From contig JAJQOW010000020.1 in the NCBI GenBank assembly GCA_037975125.1, positions 868,001-932,000 on the forward strand: a stretch of DNA of 64,000 nucleotides, read 5' to 3'. Position numbers and translations under genes: made by a program. Origin of the DNA: Latrodectus hesperus (lineage: Eukaryota; Arthropoda; Arachnida; Araneae; Theridiidae). Below, piece after piece: positions 46,449-58,549 of the stretch; within the stretch, counting starts at the first letter, position 1, and every line of letters begins with the position of its first letter. The notes below the pieces were generated by a model. That model did not search any database and had not been told where the DNA came from. It was given only the letters and a program-made list of their open reading frames with translations.

Positions 46449-48242
46449 CTGTTAACTTGGGAAAACTTCAGCTGTGAAACTAACATCTGCACTTGGAATA
46501 TTACAAAATTGGTGTCAAGAATGGAAGTTATCGATAGACCCACAAAAATATTCTATGATTAACTTTTCTTCAAAACGACAACAACCTAATTCCAACTTGT
46601 TCATCAACAATCATCCTATTTCCTGGAGTAAAAATATTCGAATTTTGGGATTACATTTTTCACACAATTTATCTTTCCGTCATTATTTTCAGGAAAAGAG
46701 AAAAGCTATATCAAAAAAGTTGAATGCTTTAAAAGGTATCGCAGGTAATAGATGTGGTGCTCGTACCGCTCATCTTCTTCAAATCGTGAAATCCTTTATT
46801 GTCTCCAGCCTGGATTATGGCTGTCACATATTTACTTCAGCATGCGCAACAGATCGCAAAATCCTTGAAACTATATATCACAGTGCCCTAAGAATTGCCA
46901 CAGGTCTTCCTATGTGGACCCCCATACCGATAGTTTCACAAGAAGCAGGAGAAACTTCTCATCACTCTACACATGAAATGCTCTCCTTAAACTTTTACAT
47001 TCGGAATTTAAGCAAGTCATCATTACCCCCTGTGCTTCAGCTTGGGAAAAGCTAACTTACAATCGAGTTAATCGTAATTATCCTCTAGCCACAAAACTAA
47101 ATTGTGGCTCGACCAACAAGGGATAAATACCTCGTGCATATTAAAAGTCCCAACAGACTGGGCAGAAATGTCAAAAAAAATCTCCATTTCTTCCTCGAGT
47201 CCTTTTTAGGCTAAATCATTGCCAAAAGATATAATTTTTAAGCTATTTCATCAGGTTTGTGAGCCATCATGGCAGACAGATACGCTGATTTTTACAGATG
47301 CTTCCAAGCAGGGATCAAATGTGGGCATTGCAATAGTCAATTTTACAACTAGTTTATCAATAACAGGGAAAATTAGTTTCATAAACCCCATCTTCTCGGC
47401 AGAGGCTATGGCACTGCTTATTGCAATCACTAAAATTTGCACTGAACTCAAAAAGTATGTCATTTTCACAGATTCACTTTCTTGCATCTCTGCTCTTTCA
47501 GATTGTTCCAGGACATCACCAACTATCATTCAACTGCTTCGATCCCAAATGATTCAATCTACTCAAAAGTGCTTGTCAATACAGTTAGTTTGGGTTCCAG
47601 GATATTCAGGGATTGCAGGTAATGAAATCGCAGACTCATTGGCGAAAGCAGCAACAGTGAGTCAATATGCTATTCGATCTATTTCTCCTGAAGATCTGAA
47701 ACAACACATCAAGAAATATTACTTTCAAGAAAGTCTCAATCAATGGAAAAATAGCAAATATGCTGAAACATTCACTCATCTCACATCCATTCGCAAAAAT
47801 CATAGGCTGTTAGCGAAATCGCGACTAGAAGACGTATGGCTGACCAGAGCAAGAACAAGATCTTTTCCTACCAATTCAATTCTCTTTACGTTTAATTTCT
47901 GGCATACAGACCGCTGTCAGTGCGGTGAACCTGAAACCATTGATCATATTCTCCTTGATTGTCCTTTATACGAACATCTGAGGAATCAGCTACGAAAAAA
48001 TTAGGAATAGGAGCATTATCATTTCCTTGGATATTTGAACTATCTATAAATCCGGAAATTAAAATTCTTGCATGCTGTGAATTTCTACGCCTGCCTAACA
48101 GATTCTAATCTTAATGAAAAAGGAAAGTTACTACTCAAAATCCTTGAACTATTTTTTAACACAAATTCGAATTTTTTCTTCTCGTATCAAGACGTTTCTG
48201 TTATTCATCACCGACTTCAACTGACTTTACTTAAATGTTAAT

Positions 48243-49299
48243 CGATTGACTACATAAATCCTCTCCAAATACCTTCTTCAATGAGAGCTACAAGTATCTT
48301 AGCATAGGTCTCCAAAAGTGTCCGCCATAACATACCTACATTTATTGAAGTTTGATTATTAAGATTAAAAAAGCTACTATCTTTCTTATATTTCATATGT
48401 AAAGAAATGTGTGGCTGCCTTGTGTAAATCTTGTGATTGAATGTCAGTTTGTCCTAATTTAGATAAAATGTCCTCTTGATCATCAAATGTTTGGATATTA
48501 ATTCAACCACCTTCGGAAGGACACTTCTATTTATTAATTTATAATGTGCAGCTATCCATTGTTGCTACTTCAAACAAGTCAGTATAAATCTAAAAGGATA
48601 ACTTGTACTGGATAGTCTATAAACATAAAATTTGGTGGCGGTGATTTTGGCTTTATTACTCGTTAACAAGTCTGCCAAATTTGGCGATCCTCAGCTTCCA
48701 GGGGAGAATACATACAGAACTTTCGGAGGAAAATTATAATTTGGAAAATTAACGTTATCAACTATTTTTTTAACAATATTATCATTTACTTAGTTTTTTA
48801 AAACTTTGTTTTGGCTCATGAAAAATAAATCCTACACATGCATAACCTCAAAAGCACAGCGTTTTGGATGCTTGAAAATTTTCTCTCTTTACGAAGTTAT
48901 TAAATATAGAGATCAAAATTCTTTAAATGCATTTTCTAGCATATTTTCGATCAGTGAATTATTGGGAAAAGCGTACACATGAAGTGCAATTAGTAAAGAT
49001 AATATTTATTATAAATAGGAATTATATTAAAAATAATGAGTGTTATATTATTAAAAAATTATATTCTTAGCTGAAATGGACATATTTAATGCTTTTCCCC
49101 CATTAAATTTGCCATTAAATGACGAACGTAATGGAGAGGGGGGAAGAAGAACCACATGCTTCTTTCTTGGAGCGAGAAGAGTTCCGGAGAAAGATATTAG
49201 ATCACTAAATTAATATCATCACGCTGCACTATCACTTTTACTTGAATTCGTTTAATCAGTTTAATTCATTAAGGTTCAAATTAATTTAAAAAGCAAAAA
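48243..49299. other. AT-rich spacer
   Basis: No gene. A block near 48640-48700 (ATAAAATTTGG...GGCGGTGAT) weakly resembles the hAT-like MITE at 40091-40270. Confidence 0.4.
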
Positions 49300-49560
49300 T
49301 CCAAAACTCGCGAGTTCGATACCAGTCACTGTTAAACAATGGGAGGTTGATGTTGCGTTGCTGCCTTTTATATACACATCTGTCCGGGTGGGTGCTTGGC
49401 AGTTTTCGTGTAACGACACGTAAATGTGGCCCACTATCTATAAAAAGTCATACCGGAAGACTCATTACACGATTGATGCTACAATGCCTTACAATGAGCT
49501 TCGGCAATAAGACTGTCTAATGCGCGCTGTATAAAATGTTGAAATCAAGGGCTCGCCGTG
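49300..49560 (+). repeat. SINE family 6 copy
   Basis: Box B-like GCGAGTTCGATACCAGTCAC at about 49312, then GTTGATGTTGCGTTGCTG, GGTGCTTGGCAGTTTTCGTG, TAAAAAGTCATACCGGAAGA, and a pyrimidine/AC-rich end. Shares its body with 33195-33540. Confidence 0.65.
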
Positions 49561-49574
49561 ACTTTGTAGCGTTC

Positions 49575-49700
49575 TTTTAAGCAAAAGATTCGATTCCCGC
49601 TATTGTTAAAGAACTAAATAGATGTTGTGTTTAAGTTTTCTGTATGTCGAGGTGTGAATACGGGGGGGGTTTCCGGCTTTTCTCCAGGGTCACGTCTTCT
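49575..49700 (+). repeat. SINE family 6, 5' part
   Basis: AAAAGATTCGATTCCCGCTA (box B), AGATGTTGTGTTTAAGTTTT, TGTCGAGGTGTGAAT. Directly downstream of another family 6 copy. Confidence 0.55.
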
Positions 49701-49884
49701 GCTTCCCAATAACAAACTTTCTATTAGATTTTGCAAACAATTCTATTCTATTTATAACGTAAAATTAACTTTCTATTCGATTTGGGGGCCACACGGATGC
49801 AGGGACAGCTGCCCCATATGGACTTAACTTAGACAGAATCGTCATGTATGATAGATGTTTGACCAAGACTTAAGGCAGTCATCG

Positions 49885-50078
49885 CTGCAGCGTTGGTGAC
49901 CGTGGTGGCCTGGTTGGTTGTTCTCCTTATCGAAAGGTAGTGAGTTCGAATTCCGCCTTAACCAAAGATCCACGGTGCTCGCTCAAGGCGTCTGGGGCAC
50001 GTTGAATAGGTAGTAGTCGCAATGTCCTCCAAGTGAAATGATACCTCTGGGGTGGCAGGCCAAGTCTTCTGCTGCTTC
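49885..50078 (+). repeat. SINE family 1, 3'-truncated copy
   Basis: Head ACCGTGGTGGCCTGGTTGGT, box B GAGTTCGAATTCCGCC, core GTCCTCCAAGTGAAATGATA, CCTCTGGGGTGGCAGGCCAA, then similarity ends at TCTTCTGCTGCTTC. Confidence 0.8.
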
Positions 50079-50210
50079 ATCAATGACGAATATATTAAAC
50101 CGCGTACTAGTATCTAATGCCCAACTCAGCTCTAGGTACAGGGAAGCAGGCAGTAACGACTCCCAATGTTATTCAGTGCGGATCTGACATAGGTTGGGAG
50201 TTTCTCCTTA

Positions 50211-50257
50211 ATTTACGTCTTTTAAGACACTTGTCGCAGGTCTTAAAAGACGTAAAT
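50211..50257. repeat. Perfect palindrome, 18-bp arms
   Basis: ATTTACGTCTTTTAAGAC at 50211-50228 and its exact inverse at 50240-50257, 11-base spacer. Confidence 0.92.
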
Positions 50258-50280
50258 GAATCAATACAACGTTCATTTGA

Positions 50281-50500
50281 GGATCCACTATGGCCTACTG
50301 GTAGAACAAAGTTCTCCAGACCGTAAGATCCCATGTTCGATTCCAGCCACAGTTGAACAGCTGGAGACAGATGTTGTGCTTTTGTTTTTTGCATGTACGG
50401 GGGTGTGTTTGAATGTTCTCCGGGTTTTCTCCCTTGCGATCCATGAATAAAAATGTCTTTCCAGAAAGCAACTTACGCGGTGAAATTACAAAGACTTAGT
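50281..50500 (+). repeat. SINE family 6 copy with clear tRNA-like head
   Basis: Box A-like TATGGCCTACTGG at about 50289 and box B ATGTTCGATTCCAGC at about 50333, then AGACAGATGTTGTGCTTTTG, GTTCTCCGGGTTTTCTCCCT. The 3' part differs from the 33 kb copy. Confidence 0.65.
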
Positions 50501-50662
50501 GACTTTCGGCCGTTAGACTATTTTCGATGAGGGAAAAAAACACGGCGTTTGGAAATTACTTTAATATAAATTATTATATGCACATCAGTTTTGTAAGTAA
50601 ATAAAACCAGCTTTGCAAAGTACAGGGACCTGCTTTGTTGCTTTCTTCAACATCTTATCACT

Positions 50663-50806
50663 TAGAGTAGAGCCTCGATTAACGAATCTAGTTCGTCTCA
50701 GAACCCCGCTCGTAAAGCAGAGTACTTGTTATGCGAAAGAATTCGGTTATCAGAGTATTCGATTATTATTCCGTTACAGACCACTCGGTTATCAGAAGAT
50801 TTCTCA
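50663..50806. mobile_element. Tigger/pogo-type terminal fragment
   Basis: AGTAGAGCCTCGATTAACGA at the left matches the usual pogo/Tigger terminal repeat (CAGTAGAACCTCG...AACG), and CTCGGTTATC-like subterminal repeats follow. No other end is seen; it is cut by the SINE beginning near 50807. Confidence 0.55.
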
Positions 50807-51180
50807 ATGTTGTTGTTATTTATGACACGTGGACACGCCAAGCTCACTTGGCTTTATGCTATGCGAATTGAAGTCTGTGGAGTGTGTCTTTCATTTAACC
50901 CGAGCACCACGAAGGTGAAAGTACAACTTTACTCTAAACTCCTCCGATAGATGGCACCACCAGAGGAAATACTCCCTCAATTCTAACATTGTTCTAAAGG
51001 AGGAGGAAATTTTCTCCAGACCACATTACACTCATAGTAAATGCTCAACGACCTACCACAGAACATTCGATTCCACACATTTAACGAGCACATATATCAG
51101 ATGTACTCGGTGGGTGTTTGGTGGCATTGGGAGTCAAACCCCGCCCTTCCGGATGGAAGATCGATGCCTTAACTCGGCAC
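50807..51180 (-). repeat. SINE family 3, full-length-like
   Basis: About 374 bp, minus orientation. Head on the right (TTGGGAGTCAAACCCCGCCC as inverted box B), body as in 26106-26475, 3' end TGTTGTTGTTATTTATGACA. Immediately followed by a family 1 SINE. Confidence 0.82.
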
Positions 51181-51186
51181 TATGTA

Positions 51187-51485
51187 GGGCCGTGGTGGCC
51201 TGTTTGGTTAGGGCGTCGTGCTCATTATGAGAAAATAGTGAGTTAGAATCCCTGCCGACTGAAGATCCGTCGTGTTCATTAAGGCTGGGGCACGGTAAAA
51301 CTGGGCGTGGTCGCAGTGTCCTCCAAGTGAAATGATACCTCTGCAGGTGACAGGCCAAGTATTGGGGGTCTTCTGCTTGGTCGTTGCTTGAAAATCACGA
51401 AGACTCCACCCGGCTGCTTCTGTCTAAGCGGTAGAGCCGAACGCAAGGCTAAGAAGCATGCTGGTGCAACAACGGCCCAGCCCAT
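51187..51485 (+). repeat. SINE family 1, full-length reference copy
   Basis: About 300 bp. The head GGCCGTGGTGGCCTGTTTGG has a box A-like start and a degenerate box B (GAGTTAGAATCCCTG). The core is GTCCTCCAAGTGAAATGATA, then GGTCTTCTGCTTGGTCG, TGAAAATCACGAAGACTCCA, CCCGGCTGCTTCTGTCTAAG, and the end CATGCTGGTGCAACAACGGC. It belongs to the tRNA-derived SINE class by structure; the parent tRNA is not identified. Confidence 0.85.
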
Positions 51486-52467
51486 GTGTAAATGTAAAAT
51501 AAAATGCTTTCCATGACGAAAAATTACTCTCAAAATGTTGCTGAGAACGTTATTTCGAAGGAAATGCGTTGTATACTGTTAGGGAGAGGGAATCATCTTT
51601 CCCTGTTCTACCATCTCAGAACGATCCCATCTGGAAGGCCAATTTAGTTTGTAGGAAAAAAAAAATCTAAATAATTATGATACATACCTTCGAGAAAGAT
51701 GTCCAGATATATTTGTTTGTCGACATTTCAAAATTTGGGTAAAATGCGACACAACGTTATTTTTTATCTAAATTTGTAGCGCCCACAGCCTTATGAAGCT
51801 TCTCAAGGGAAGAAGGTTCCAATGTTTCAGCAATTCTGTTATTTCGACAGAAAATGTTTGCTTTTCTGTCAACTTTCCTGACTAACTTTTGTTCAAAACT
51901 TCTTGCTGTGAAACTCCATAAGCACTTCGGTTGGCCCTGGTCTTTCGCATGATCTTATCTTGAGATTGGCGATGGTCGTTGTTATCCGTCGCCAATCTCA
52001 AGATAATGGCCAAAGACACTATCTCGTTGACTACATGTTCCGCGAGGGCTTTTCTCGACCTCATTCGACAATGCTCTCCGACCACACCTTCTTCCAAGCA
52101 GACGTTCACCCTTCTACGCCTCTTGAGCTGGGAAATTGTGTGGAAGTGATTTCGATTCATACTTACTCATGTGCATGCAATACAAGTTGGAGAAAATGTG
52201 CGATCAAGAGCGGCATGACAATGGAACGAGGGATGAACAAGGAACACGCACCATGCGGAACCTTCCCTTGTCATTCGTTATGCGAAACGTCGCTCCTTCA
52301 GAGAGCCATTTAAAAAAAAAAAAACTTTTTTGCTCGGTATGAGAGATGCTCGATGAGCGAGGTTCTGCTTCATTTTTTGCATCCAATTCAAAAATCTTAT
52401 TCTTGAATGACGGAGGTACTCTCTAAGTGTTTTTCATAATTAGTTTTCTTTCTTTATAGCATTTATA
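51486..52467. other. Spacer with a foldback
   Basis: Balanced composition at 51770-52310, but open frames on both strands lack domains. Poly-A at about 52311-52323. Apart from the palindrome, nothing recognised. Confidence 0.4.
51955..52006. repeat. Perfect palindrome, 18-bp arms
   Basis: TTATCTTGAGATTGGCGA at 51955-51972 and its exact inverse at 51989-52006, 16-base spacer. Confidence 0.92.
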
Positions 52468-52730
52468 CGATGAATGCGGTAGGTTAGTGGCAGCGTTTCG
52501 CGCTCCCAAGGCACAGGTCCGAGATTCTTTCCTCGGTGGGTCGACTCAGCCTTCCATCCCTTCAGTGGGTCGATATACTGAGTAACTAAACACTGGGGGT
52601 TTCGCCTTAGACTGACCACCTAATCAGGACATATTATTCACATCCCAAAGTCTCTCGGTCAGGAAAACAGAAATGGGCACTGTAGGCCTTGGCCCGCATG
52701 GGCTGTCGTGCCGCAGAGTTAAGTTTTAAT
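52468..52730 (+). repeat. SINE family 4 copy, plus orientation
   Basis: Head GCGGTAGGTTAGTGGCAGCG with a tRNA-like look, then GGTCCGAGATTCTTTCCTCG, CCTTCAGTGGGTCGATATAC, ACACTGGGGGTTTCGCC, AAATGGGCACTGTAGGCCTT. This is the clearest of three copies in the window. Confidence 0.8.
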
Positions 52731-52810
52731 TTAGTATATTTATAAGAAGTGGGGATTTTTAGAAAATTTCATGATGAAGATACAAATTGCTATTGATATA
52801 ATATTGGATT

Positions 52811-52963
52811 TGGTTTGACTTCTAATACCATTTTTTGTCTACGAAAGGTTATTCAACTGGGACTCCGCGGCAAACATCCACCCCCCCCCAGTTTTGGGAT
52901 TCAATCGCACAAACTGGTAACTAAAAATAGAAGAGCTAAATATTCAACTGCAGTCGACCTATA
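52811..52963 (-). repeat. SINE family 2, degraded copy
   Basis: TTGGTTTGACTTCTAATACC, a CAAACATCCACCCC block and GGGATTCAATCGCACAAACT (inverted box B) match family 2 with many changes. Confidence 0.6.
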
Positions 52964-53160
52964 GCGGAATGGTTAGTGTCTTTAACTTCGGAACAGTAGG
53001 TGCCGGATTCGAATCCTGGTACGGGCATAGATGGTTTTTTCTCTCTCTGTACGTGTATCTTCATCTCTTCACTTTCGGGGCGAAGATGGCACACCCATTG
53101 GCTGCCCCACTACATGAGATGCCATCACAATTCGTTCTTTGTAGAGTTGAGAAGGTATAT
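52964..53160 (+). repeat. SINE family 5 (single copy here), tRNA-like head
   Basis: Starts at about 52964 with TATAGCGGAATGGTTAGTGT (box A-like) and GGATTCGAATCCTGG (box B), then CTCTCTGTACGTG and a GGGGCGAAGATGGCACACCC body. Only this copy was seen in the window, so family status is inferred from the head. Confidence 0.55.
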
Positions 53161-54130
<970 letters not shown>

Positions 54131-54419
54131 CTAGAAGTTGTGAAGTAACAGTGTTTAAAACCGGGAAAAAATATCACATGCCTCTTTTATTGAAGCGAGC
54201 AGAGTTCCGGAATGATATGCATTGCGGCATAAGCAGCTTTACAAGATCCCTATACAAAATTATTTTACTTAACGAAGTTAGCAAATAATTCCGGAATTTT
54301 TACATCCACGCTCAAATGCATTTCTCATTGACGCCGTATTGGGAAAACAGAAAACATGTTCGTAGCAATAAACATACGCAAAACTTTTAAAAATGTGAAA
54401 AAATTGTCCGTATGCTGTC

Positions 54420-54692
54420 GTTGTTGCACCAGCGTGTTTACTTGCATCAAGTATTGGGCCCTACCAGTTCGATGGAGGCAGCTGGGTAGGAGTCTTCGTC
54501 ATTTAGAAGCAGGGATTAAACTCTCTAATACTTGATCTGCCACTTCCAGAGGTATCATTTAACTTGGAGGACATTGCTCAGTTATAACGTGTCCCAGCCA
54601 CCTTTAGTGAACTCTACGGGTCCTTGGTTAAGCCAGGATTCGAGCTCACTACCTTCCGATTGCTAAAACAACGCTTTCACCAACCAGGCCAC
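54420..54692 (-). repeat. SINE family 1, near full length
   Basis: Minus orientation from GTTGTTGCACCAGCGTG, through GGAGTCTTCGTCATTTAGAA, CCAGAGGTATCATTTAACTT and GGAGGACATT, to the head GGATTCGAGCTCACTACCTT and CAACCAGGCCACC. Confidence 0.8.
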
Positions 54693-54907
54693 CCTTATCT
54701 TAGAAAGACTAGAGATACGACGCCGGAAATATTCCTTTCAGTTGCACATCGGGGGAGGGGACCCCTTTGCTTAAGCGATCAGATTTCCGGAGTGATATGC
54801 ATTGCGGCTTTAGAAGAGTATGAATCAGCATTAATTAGTTTCGATAAATACAAACTCTGCAATCAAAATTACGAAACAAAATGTAGTTTTCATTTTAAGT
54901 CGCCAGT

Positions 54908-55072
54908 TGTATGGTTTGCTCTAGGGTCCCTTTCTGCCCACGTGGTCTCATGAGACCGGAACCTACAGTTTAAGATGGATTTTGAACCATTACAAACATC
55001 CAGCCTAAGATGGGTTTAAGGCCCACAATCTGTTGAACCGAAGGCGAGAGTTTAAGTTGGCCAGAACCAACA
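54908..55072 (-). repeat. SINE family 2 copy
   Basis: GTATGGTTTGCTCTAGGGTC, CATGAGACCGGAACCTACAG, TTTAAGATGGATTTTGAACC, CCCACAATCTGTTGAACCGA. The head is truncated at the right. Confidence 0.75.
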
Positions 55073-56399
55073 TCCGTTCCCGGACAACAATTCGTTAAAA
55101 TGAGGGTTTTATTTATATGAATATACAAGTGAGGAATATTTACATTGCATAATAATAATATTTAATGGCAAGAAATGATCTACCGAATATCTAGTAGTTT
55201 TAATAAATTCAAGATGCAGTAACTGCACTTCTACATGAAAGCAATACTGAAATTTAATAGCAGCATTACAACACACATTTTAGGCCATAAGCAAAACGAA
55301 TACGCAAAATAAAGCTATCATTGGTAAACAAAACTTCTCACACCCATGGTTTTTAAAGTTTAAAATGATTGATTACCTGAGTAAATATTTTAATTGTCAA
55401 AACTTCGGAAAGGTAAATTTAATTTGTCATCATTTATATAAATAAAAAAAATATAGTAAAAGTTTATGAATAAGATTCTACTCATTAAAATTTTTGAATT
55501 TTTGTTTTTAATAATCTCAGATCCAGGTTATTTTTAGGAGCAAGTAGAGCTGAATTAATTAAATAATTCAAAAAGTGAGAGGAAAATAAAACTAACAACA
55601 CTATACGGAGCTATAAATGTGCTTACTACTCTTTTGCTCTTTTGCCCAGTATGCATCCCTGCCGAAAAAATATGATCTGGAGATGGAACGTTTTTAAAAT
55701 GTTCACACACTATGACTGAACTCGGGTCATGGAAATAATTTTCATATATTTTTTTAGGATAAAATTTTGTTCCAGTAATTGTTCTAGTTTCGAGTTTTTT
55801 TTTCTATATTTATCATTTGAAAGATTTCGGCATATCTCCAGAGCTGTTAACAGTAAATTAATTGGAATATAGAGCTTTATTATAAGAAATTACAACAAAA
55901 ATAAATTAAAAATAACCATAAAACGATATTGCATATTCGAATCATTTTTTGTAATAATATATAAAAAAATTTACTTTCATTTTTACCAATTAAAAATTAT
56001 ATCGAAACAATATTTCAGAAATAAAAGTAATATTAAAATAAAGCAATAACATGAAATAAAAACAGTATAATTAATTAATATAAAAATAAAAGAACGCGTG
56101 AAACATTTTGACGATAAAAATTACCAAACAGTAATAATTGTTTATTCAGTAACATGAGTTTATGACGTGAATTAAGTTATGAATATTAACACTCAAAAAA
56201 AGGAAAATAAAATTGGAAAAAGAAAAGGATTTTTTGTTTCCAATAATATTTTCGATTTAATATGTTGCAATGTAACAGAAATCTGCACTGTATTTTCATT
56301 TTTTTTTTAATTTAAAAAGGAAGAAAAAAAACGTATTTATCATTATCTGTTTCCGCGGATAATAGAAGAAATACGTTTTTCCGCGAAGCGAAAAAGAAA
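55073..56399. other. AT-rich intergenic DNA upstream of the LRR gene
   Basis: No repeat or frame recognised. Composition shifts to more balanced from about 56340. Confidence 0.5.
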
Positions 56400-56782
56400 A
56401 GAAAAACTTGACGTTCCAAAATGTGTCACGTGAGAAATTTCTACCAATGGCTTTTCGAGTTCACTCTGACTGTGAAATCTGCGCATTGTGTACGTACAGA
56501 TGAAGCTCAGCCAAGTAGAAGTCCGTGGGAGTGAATGCAGTGTCTGCATGTATTTACTGTGAATCGGATATTGTTGGAATTTGTAACGAATTTTGTTTGT
56601 GTGTCATAATAAAACAATGATGTTATGGATCGTGGACACTGGGTAATGTGGTCGGATCGATACCCCCATCACCACCCTGAACAATCGGAATGTTCAGGAC
56701 AAAACCGGACGAAATGTGAGACTCCGAGTCGAGTATCGTCCTGTGAAGCCTAACTTGCTATTTGGGTTCGTGGCAGCGTAAT
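56400..56782 (+). promoter_or_regulatory. Putative promoter and 5' UTR of the LRR gene
   Basis: GC-richer than the upstream DNA, with a CACGTG E-box near 56427 and CCAAT near 56444, and no TATA box. The transcription start cannot be fixed. No ATG in the coding frame was noted in the last stretch before 56783. Confidence 0.4.
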
Positions 56783-56982
56783 ATGGCGCCCTTCAAACTC
56801 ATATTTACCTCAGTATTAGTGTTGATTTCTGTTCATATTATGGTATTGGAATGCTCGAGGACTCCTTGTGACGGCTCCCAGTGTTGTCCCTCGAGTTGCT
56901 CTTGTTTGGGTTATTTTGTGGACTGTAGTCGTAAAGGATTAGTGGAGATACCCGAGGATATTCCTGACTGGGTTCAGATTTT
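56783..56982 (+). CDS. First coding exon of an LRR transmembrane/secreted protein, LRIG (lambik)-like
   Basis: The ATG at 56783 opens a hydrophobic signal peptide (about residues 3-22, A-P-F-K-L-I-F then V-L-V-L-I-S-V). A cysteine-rich LRR N-terminal cap follows: C-C-P-S-S-C-S-C-L-G-Y-F-V-D-C-S-R-K-G-L, then the first LRR start I-P-E-D-I-P-D-W-V-Q-I-L. The exon stops in codon phase 2 at an ATTTT/GTAAGT donor (56983). The order C-x3-C-x-C-L-G-x3-D-C-S-R and P-x-W-V resembles LRIG-family proteins, which bind and modulate receptor tyrosine kinases at the cell surface. Slit has a similar cap and cannot be excluded. The rest of the gene lies beyond the window. Confident it is a real exon; orthology is less sure. 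Confidence 0.82.
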
Positions 56983-57383
56983 GTAAGTATTTTGTTTACT
57001 TTTTAACTATCGAGGCTAATTTCTTATGAAAATAATGTACTTGACTGTCTAAAGTTATCTCGCAGCTTTGTGCTGTGCATAGTATTTATAAACATCTATA
57101 CGTGCAATGTTTACATTAGATTATTAGGCTTAACTTGTAGCTGATTTTGCCGAGGGGTTAGCAAAGTGAATCAATAATGAAAGCTAGCATCGGGAAATGC
57201 ATGTGCTCATATGTTTTTTAAATATTAAAGTTTGTTTTTGGAATCTTGTTTTATTTTTATCTTAAAATGGAATATTTCACTTAACCCAAATTGTCTATTT
57301 TTTCGAAGAATATGGTTTAAAAATATTTTCCCCTTAATTATATGTAAACGATATGGATTCAGATTCATGTCTTTCATTCAGAT

Positions 57384-57416
57384 CATTTCTATCTGTAAAC
57401 GATGCAGATAGAAATG
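57384..57416. repeat. Short perfect palindrome, 12-bp arms
   Basis: CATTTCTATCTG at 57384-57395 and its inverse at 57405-57416, 9-base loop. Confidence 0.85.
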
Positions 57417-58294
57417 TAAGGCATTTCATTTACCTTAAATATATCTGGAATTAATGTGATATTTGAGGAAAAGAATATATAATTAATTTTAATATCTGTT
57501 TAGTGTACGTATTGAAAAAATTACGAAAATAATTTGAATTAACCTTAAATAAATTATTTGACTTCACTATGTGAAAGATAAAATAACTTTAGTGAGTTAT
57601 AATTTGCTGACAAAAATACATTTATCATGTGACATTAACATGTGCTATGAAATTTCTCACCCAGATTTTCTTGCTTGACCTCTCGTGCATAACAAGTGGG
57701 TGATTTCTAAGAAAGTGAACATATTTTTAGTTGTTATTTCGTCATTTATTTGTTAGTAAAAATATTTAACATAGTTGCAATAATCTAGTATAAGTCATAC
57801 TTCAATTAGATGTGTTTAATTATGTTAATTGATTAAAACTTATTTAATTGATGTAAGATGAAATACACATTTGTAGGCAGGAAAGTTATATATACTATTT
57901 TATATTTTGATTTAGATCTGTTTTAATAAAATAACCAAATTAAATAGTTAAACTTTTTAAAATTATATTCAAATAAGTTTTGTAAGCTTTTTTTTACCTT
58001 TTCCTGCATTTTTCAAAGAAATATTTTTATTATATTTGTAGTCTTAGTTGAAGAATTATATTTTTAATATACTCTGATGGATTATGTCCAATTTTTTCTT
58101 AAAATCTTATCAAGTTATTACTATTTAAGAAACAAAACTGATATTACTACAAAAAATAACATAATATTTATCAAATTACAATTTCAACCAAAGATTTTAG
58201 AAATTTTAAGAAATTGTTTGGAATAATATAAATAGCAGTATTAGTTCAATTTTTCAAATGACTTGTTTGTAATTACTTCTCTCTTAAGAATTAT

Positions 58295-58473
58295 AAAAAA
58301 AATAAGCTTTTCTCTGATTACATTCAGGTTTTATGAAATAGTTTGTCTTTTTATGCTTATGTTACTATAATCTATAAGTAATAAAAAAAATCAGCTTTTC
58401 TCTGATTACATTCAGGTTTTGTGAAATAGTTTGTCTTTTTATGCTTATCATGTTACTATAATCTATAAGTAAT
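58295..58473. repeat. Recent tandem duplication, about 90-bp unit
   Basis: 58295-58382 and 58383-58473 share AGCTTTTCTCTGATTACATT, CAGGTTTT(A/G)TGAAATAG and TTTGTCTTTTTATGCTTAT, differing at a few bases and by a 3-bp indel. Confidence 0.92.
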
Positions 58474-58549
58474 AGCAATTTGATTTAATTCAGATTTATA
58501 CCATGTCAATCTGTTAATTCAACTGTTTGCGAGTTTGATCCCTGCTTAA

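Larger units (their letters stand above)
42882..48004 (+). pseudogene. LINE ORF2 (endonuclease-RT-RNase H), multiply broken
   Basis: Endonuclease: opens M-F-S-L-I-S-W-N-A-R-S at 42882, I-Q-E-T-W near 42980, a frameshift, then I-D-F-N and S-L-I-D-F-T-F-V-S at about 43270-43440. RT fingers resume at 45342 after the Tc1 (S-S-V-G-P-D-K-I, Y-R-P-I-S-L-T at about 45650-45860). Next come V-D-I-S-Q-V-Y-D-S-V-W (46040, frameshifted) and K-Y-A-D-D-I-F (46227-46247) after a deletion of the intervening palm region. RNase H at 47219-47680 keeps its acids (F-T-D-A-S, A-E-A-M-A-L, F-T-D-S-L-S, G-N-E-I-A-D-S-L-A-K). The C-terminal C-Q-C-G...H-I-L-L-D-C motif is at about 47910-47960. Not functional, but recently so, since most motifs are intact. 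Confidence 0.87.
41528..48242 (+). mobile_element. Jockey/I-superfamily LINE, full-length-like but inactive, with nested insertions
   Basis: Two-ORF non-LTR retrotransposon: ORF1 with zinc knuckles (41528-42802), ORF2 with endonuclease, RT, RNase H and a terminal Cys/His motif (42882-48004), then a short 3' region to about 48242. A Tc1 element (43828-45342) and a SINE (46273-46448) interrupt ORF2. The exact 5' and 3' ends are not defined; no target duplication was found. Confidence 0.85.

Noticed and set aside
56783..56982. Assignment of the LRR exon to slit
   Set aside because: The LRR N-terminal cap is shared, but the C-S-C-L-G and P-D-W-V words fit LRIG proteins better. Kept only as an alternative.
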